Shown here piece after piece: positions 5,061 to 5,136 of a stretch of DNA of 5,136 nt. The notes under the pieces were generated by a model, which was given only the letters and a program-made list of their open reading frames with translations, was not told the DNA's origin and searched no databases. Origin of the DNA: an archaeon. Its GTDB lineage: Archaea > Methanobacteriota > Methanobacteria > Methanobacteriales > Methanobacteriaceae. How positions within the stretch are numbered: the stretch's first letter is position 1; every line of letters starts with the position of its first letter. The stretch lies in the NCBI GenBank assembly GCA_024409145.1, contig JAKSUF010000127.1, positions 1-5,136 on the forward strand, in the 5' to 3' direction. The position numbers and the translations under genes are program-made.

Positions 5061-5136
5061 ATATTTTTAGAAAAAGAAAAATAGATAATTAAATAAATCA
5101 AAACAAAAACATGAAAAATAAAAAAAGAAAAATAAA

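Overview
The window looks like a piece of a very A+T-rich euryarchaeal chromosome, most likely a Methanobrevibacter-type methanogen (order Methanobacteriales). This rests on several signs together: upstream TATA elements of archaeal form (TTTATATA-like), U-run terminators without GC-rich hairpins, a GAGGTG-type Shine-Dalgarno sequence, a tRNA gene with its own TATA box and encoded CCA, heavy use of AUA and AGA codons, and K/N/I/E-rich proteins. The genus is an inference. Nothing here proves it, and no rRNA or methanogenesis gene is present.

All genes lie on the minus strand, so transcription runs from right to left. In that order: a 241-residue Asn/Lys-rich coiled-coil protein (4979 to 4254); tRNA-Leu(GAG) (4099 to 4013); the UDP-glucose pyrophosphorylase GalU (3777 to 2932); a second coiled-coil protein of 176 residues (2844 to 2314); a block of four 44-bp tandem repeats (2336 to 2161) that starts inside the last codons of that gene and fills its 3' untranslated region; a 260-bp AT-rich gap; the ATPase subunit of a Wzt/TagH-type polysaccharide ABC exporter (1900 to 929); and the matching Wzm/TagG-type permease (810 to 31).

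The recognisable genes form a cell-surface glycan theme. GalU makes UDP-glucose as a glycosyl donor, and the two ABC proteins would export a lipid-linked glycan across the membrane. The two coiled-coil proteins have no recognisable family. They sit on either side of galU and share a short C-terminal motif, so they are the least explained part of the window. Gaps between genes are 87 to 413 bp, and several have their own TATA-like and U-run signals. The genes are therefore probably transcribed as several short units rather than one tight operon.

The most unusual DNA structure is the 4 x 44-bp repeat. Each unit encodes an 8-bp-stem hairpin. In minus-strand (sense) RNA the stem survives in all four copies, because the one stem substitution gives a G-U pair.
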